From: Candidatus Proteinoplasmatales archaeon SG8-5
Lineage (GTDB): Archaea; Thermoplasmatota; Thermoplasmata; SG8-5
Assembly (NCBI GenBank): GCA_001595885.1
Contig: LSSH01000004.1
Location: 1 to 8,711 of the forward strand
Reading direction: 5' to 3'
Length of the DNA: 8,711 bases
Positions 7,352-8,711 of this stretch are shown piece after piece. The translations under genes and the position numbers were made by a program. The notes beneath the pieces are model-generated. The model was not told the origin of the DNA. It did not search any database and saw only the letters and a list, made by a program, of their open reading frames with translations. Position 1 is the first letter of the stretch. Each line of letters starts with the position of its first letter.

Positions 7352-7558
7352 ACGAGCTTCGTGGAAGGAGAGGTGACCTCAGAGATCGAGGACCTAGAGG
7401 TATCCAAGAAACCCACGGAGCCGCCAGTACAACCCTCCGAACGGCCCGCTCAACCGGCCCCGGAAGCGGCCGAAGCACCAATGGAACAGGCACCAGCTGA
7501 AATGCCCCCGCAGCAACGGGAACCGAAGAAAAAGAAGGGATTCTTCAGCAAGAAGTAA
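7340..7558 (+). pseudogene. In-frame C-terminal continuation of the giant gene after TGA
   Basis: The same frame stays open for 72 codons after TGA 7337-7339 and ends at TAA 7556-7558. It first completes the zinc motif (RGCDTSF). A hydrophilic, disordered tail follows, rich in Pro, Glu, Ala and Gln (for example PPVQPSERPAQPAPEAAEAP), and it closes with the basic end KKKKGFFSKK. Pro/Glu-rich linkers with a basic Lys-Gly-Phe-Phe end are a sensible tail for a large archaeal protein. Codon use is like the preceding gene. No good ribosome binding site with a start codon serves this piece: GTG 7361 would be the first start, without a clear site. It is therefore best read as the original C-terminus of the upstream gene, cut off by a single-base change, a recoded TGA, or a sequence error. 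Confidence 0.7.
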
Positions 7559-7744
7559 GCAATCATAAGTTACCGTTTTCATCTTGGTTACTAATAAGCA
7601 TAGGGATCCGACAACGGTAAATCCAACAATCGATGTCTCGGCCAACAAGCGAAGTTCAACCAATTCCGAGCGAGCATGCTGAATGAAAACGTTTGGAAAA
7701 TAACCCCGAGTGTTCTGAGTAACCGATGAGAAACCGGTTTTGGC
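7559..7744. other. Non-coding stretch downstream of the giant gene
   Basis: No coding sequence or tRNA is visible here. It holds an 8-base perfect inverted repeat (7570-7577 with 7613-7620), a short palindrome AGCATGCT (7673-7680), a perfect palindrome AAACCGGTTT (7731-7740), and segments able to pair with sequence beyond 7850 (CCCCGAGT at 7704-7711, CTGAGT at 7715-7720). No T-run longer than four marks a clear terminator. Confidence 0.5.
7570..7620. repeat. Inverted repeat TTACCGTT / AACGGTAA
   Basis: Perfect 8-base arms at 7570-7577 and 7613-7620 are separated by 35 bases, starting 12 bases after the TAA. It could form a hairpin at the end of the giant-gene message or be a binding site; nothing further distinguishes these. 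Confidence 0.4.
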
Positions 7745-7856
7745 GAGTATTTTTCTTTGCGAGGGGGCTCGACGATGACGAAGTCATCTAGAGTGCGCCT
7801 GTGTCGTAAGACCAGGCTGCAAAGCCGGGGCAGCGAGGAACCAAAGAAAAAAACTC
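7745..7856 (+). ncRNA. Candidate structured RNA closed by a 15-position stem
   Basis: GAGTATTTTTCTTTG (7745-7759) pairs with CAAAGAAAAAAACTC (7842-7856) with one A-A mismatch, enclosing 82 bases of compact folding potential. Inside are a hairpin with a perfect six-pair top GATGAC-GAA-GTCATC (7774-7788), extended downward by CTC/GAG, and a hairpin GCCTG-t-GTC-GTAA-GAC-CAGGC (7797-7817) with a GNRA-type GTAA loop. A further element is either CTGC/GCAG (7817-7820 with 7830-7833) or GGCT-GCAA-AGCC (7815-7826), again with a GNRA loop. GNRA loops appear only when read on the + strand, which sets the orientation. It matches none of the RNA families I know by eye (tRNA, 5S, SRP RNA, RNase P RNA, C/D or H/ACA guides). 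It could be an independent RNA or the leader of the following gene, whose ATG is 65 bases downstream. Confidence 0.5.
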
Positions 7857-7857
7857 A

Positions 7858-7892
7858 GGGGAAAGGTTTAATTAGCCTCCTCCTTTTCCCCC
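7858..7892 (+). promoter_or_regulatory. Possible promoter and hairpin before the carboxyltransferase gene
   Basis: GGGGAAAGG (7858-7866) can pair with CCTTTTCCCC (7882-7891), one T bulged, around a 15-base loop. The loop begins with TTTAATTA (7867-7874), a possible TATA box that would start RNA near 7897 and give a leader of about 25 bases. The pyrimidine tract 7876-7892 is notable. Promoter and RNA-hairpin readings exclude each other in any one transcript. Confidence 0.35.
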
Positions 7893-7910
7893 ACCCAGAC
7901 GACATACCAG

Positions 7911-7916
7911 AAGGTG
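7911..7916 (+). promoter_or_regulatory. Ribosome binding site of the carboxyltransferase gene
   Basis: AAGGTG lies five bases before ATG 7922 and supports this start, a few residues ahead of the family's LRDAHQS motif. Confidence 0.55.
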
Positions 7917-7921
7917 TGTGA

Positions 7922-8711
7922 ATGGTACAAATTCACGAACAAATATTAAGGGATGCGCATCAGTCTGTTTTGGCCACTCGAATGAGAACGGAAGACATGC
8001 TTCCGATATGTGACAAGCTCGATCAGGTAGGTTTCTGGTCCATGGAGACTTGGGGGGGCGCCACATTCGATGTGCCAATACGTTTTCTAAACCAGGACCC
8101 GTGGGACCGCCTGAAGATCCTGAACGAGTATTTACCCAACACGAGACAGCAGATGCTGCTCAGGGCGATGAACATAGTCGCCTACTGGAACTTCCCTGAC
8201 GAGGTTGTCAAGGAATTCGTCCACTGGGCCGTCAAGGACGGCTGCGAGGTCTTCCGCGTCTTTGACGCGCTGAACGACTTCAGGAACATGAGATACCCCA
8301 TCGAGCAGGTGCTGGAGAACGGGGCGCACGCCCAGGGCTGCATCAGTTACACCATAAGCCCGGTGCACACCGTCGAGCACTACGTGGAGCAGCTTCTGGA
8401 GCTGGAGAAGATGGGTTGCCAGAGTGTCTGCATCAAGGACATGGCCGGCATGATATCCCCGAAAAGGGCCTACGACATCATCAAGGGCTACAAGGATGCC
8501 GGCGGAAGGGCTCCCATCGACCTTCACTCGCATTACACGAGCGGAATGACAGGGATGGCGATCTGGGCGGCCTGTGACGCCGGCATAGACATCATCGACG
8601 CTGCCATCTCTCCGATCTCCGGGGGAACGGGCGGGGCGCCGACGGAATCCGTGGTCGCCGCGCTCCAAGAGACCGAATACGATACTGGCTATGACCTCCC
8701 GCTTCTTATTG
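7922..8711 (+). CDS. pycB: Biotin-dependent carboxyltransferase subunit, pyruvate carboxylase B / oxaloacetate decarboxylase alpha family (3' end outside window)
   Basis: 263 residues of the N-terminal TIM-barrel carboxyltransferase domain are visible. The family moves the carboxyl group between carboxybiotin and pyruvate/oxaloacetate in the cytoplasm, with a separate biotin carboxylase subunit (PycA) not in this window. Motifs seen: LRDAHQS (9-15, with Arg10, Asp11 and Gln14 of the active site), GFWSMETWGGATFD (37-50), MLLR (78-81, the pyruvate-binding arginine region), VFRVFDALND (110-119), IKDMAG (171-176, with Lys172 at the position carboxylated in pyruvate carboxylase), and LHSHYTSG (201-208, with metal ligands His202 and His204). 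Several flanking positions are unusual: RAMNIVAYWNF where RGxNxxGYxxY is common, HEQILRD where DTTLRD is common, and GTGGAPTES where a TSQPxTE-like stretch is common. Substrate could therefore differ from pyruvate; the reaction class is secure. Confidence 0.88.
   Translation, partial: MVQIHEQILRDAHQSVLATRMRTEDMLPICDKLDQVGFWSMETWGGATFDVPIRFLNQDPWDRLKILNEYLPNTRQQMLLRAMNIVAYWNFPDEVVKEFVHWAVKDGCEVFRVFDALNDFRNMRYPIEQVLENGAHAQGCISYTISPVHTVEHYVEQLLELEKMGCQSVCIKDMAGMISPKRAYDIIKGYKDAGGRAPIDLHSHYTSGMTGMAIWAACDAGIDIIDAAISPISGGTGGAPTESVVAALQETEYDTGYDLPLLI

Noticed and set aside
7361..7558. A separate small gene starting at GTG 7361.
   Set aside because: No convincing start signal is seen, it is in frame with the preceding gene, and the codons before it (RGCDTSF) complete that gene's zinc motif. 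It is better read as the tail of that gene.
7650..7744. A tRNA or other known stable RNA, prompted by GTTCAACC-like sequence near 7654.
   Set aside because: No T-arm stem, acceptor stem, D-arm or anticodon arm fits around it.
7679..7790. C/D-box guide RNA, suggested by CTGA (7715-7718) and two GATGA motifs (7725-7729, 7774-7778).
   Set aside because: No C/D'/C'/D order with proper spacing exists, and no CTGA follows the second GATGA. The second GATGA is inside a perfect hairpin stem, not a kink-turn.
7559..7921. Archaeal SECIS element for decoding the TGA at 7337.
   Set aside because: No hairpin with the GAA/A internal loop below a short GC stem could be found by eye; the only GAA near a stem is the triloop at 7780-7782. 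A covariance search could overturn this.

Overview
The window looks archaeal and most likely euryarchaeal. The evidence is a eukaryote-like replication factor C small subunit, TTG/GTG/ATG starts behind GGAGG- or GGTG-type ribosome binding sites, AT-rich intergenic stretches carrying TTTATAAA-type TATA boxes, and frequent AGG and ATA codons in otherwise GC-rich genes. The gene mix and the style of the giant repeat protein suggest the Thermoplasmata/Methanomassiliicoccales side of the tree, but that placement is an inference. All genes read on the + strand; no convincing gene is seen on the - strand.

Layout. Positions 1-317 hold the C-terminal end of a TPR protein, cut by the window edge and tightly followed by rfcS, the clamp-loader small subunit (330-1292). 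After an AT-rich promoter region comes an 84-residue conserved-looking small protein of unknown function (1398-1652), then a membrane-anchored FKBP-type prolyl isomerase (1692-2594). A 218-base AT-rich gap with stacked dyad symmetries around a TATA box precedes a giant gene (about 2822-7339). Its product is about 21 degenerate 62-residue helical repeats, then a beta-sandwich-like domain, then a C4HC3 RING-like zinc site. The site is interrupted by an in-frame TGA exactly where the seventh zinc ligand should be; the frame stays open for 72 more codons to 7558. A 363-base non-coding region (7559-7921) follows, with strong RNA-folding potential, including a candidate RNA of about 112 nt closed by a 15-position stem. 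The window ends inside a carboxyltransferase gene of the pyruvate carboxylase B / oxaloacetate decarboxylase alpha family (7922 onward).

How the genes relate. The TPR gene and rfcS are probably co-transcribed, and so may be the 84-aa gene and the FKBP gene. The giant gene appears to be its own transcription unit. The points most worth a second look are the TGA at a predicted zinc-ligand codon, the giant repeat/RING-like protein itself, and the structured intergenic RNA upstream of the carboxyltransferase gene.
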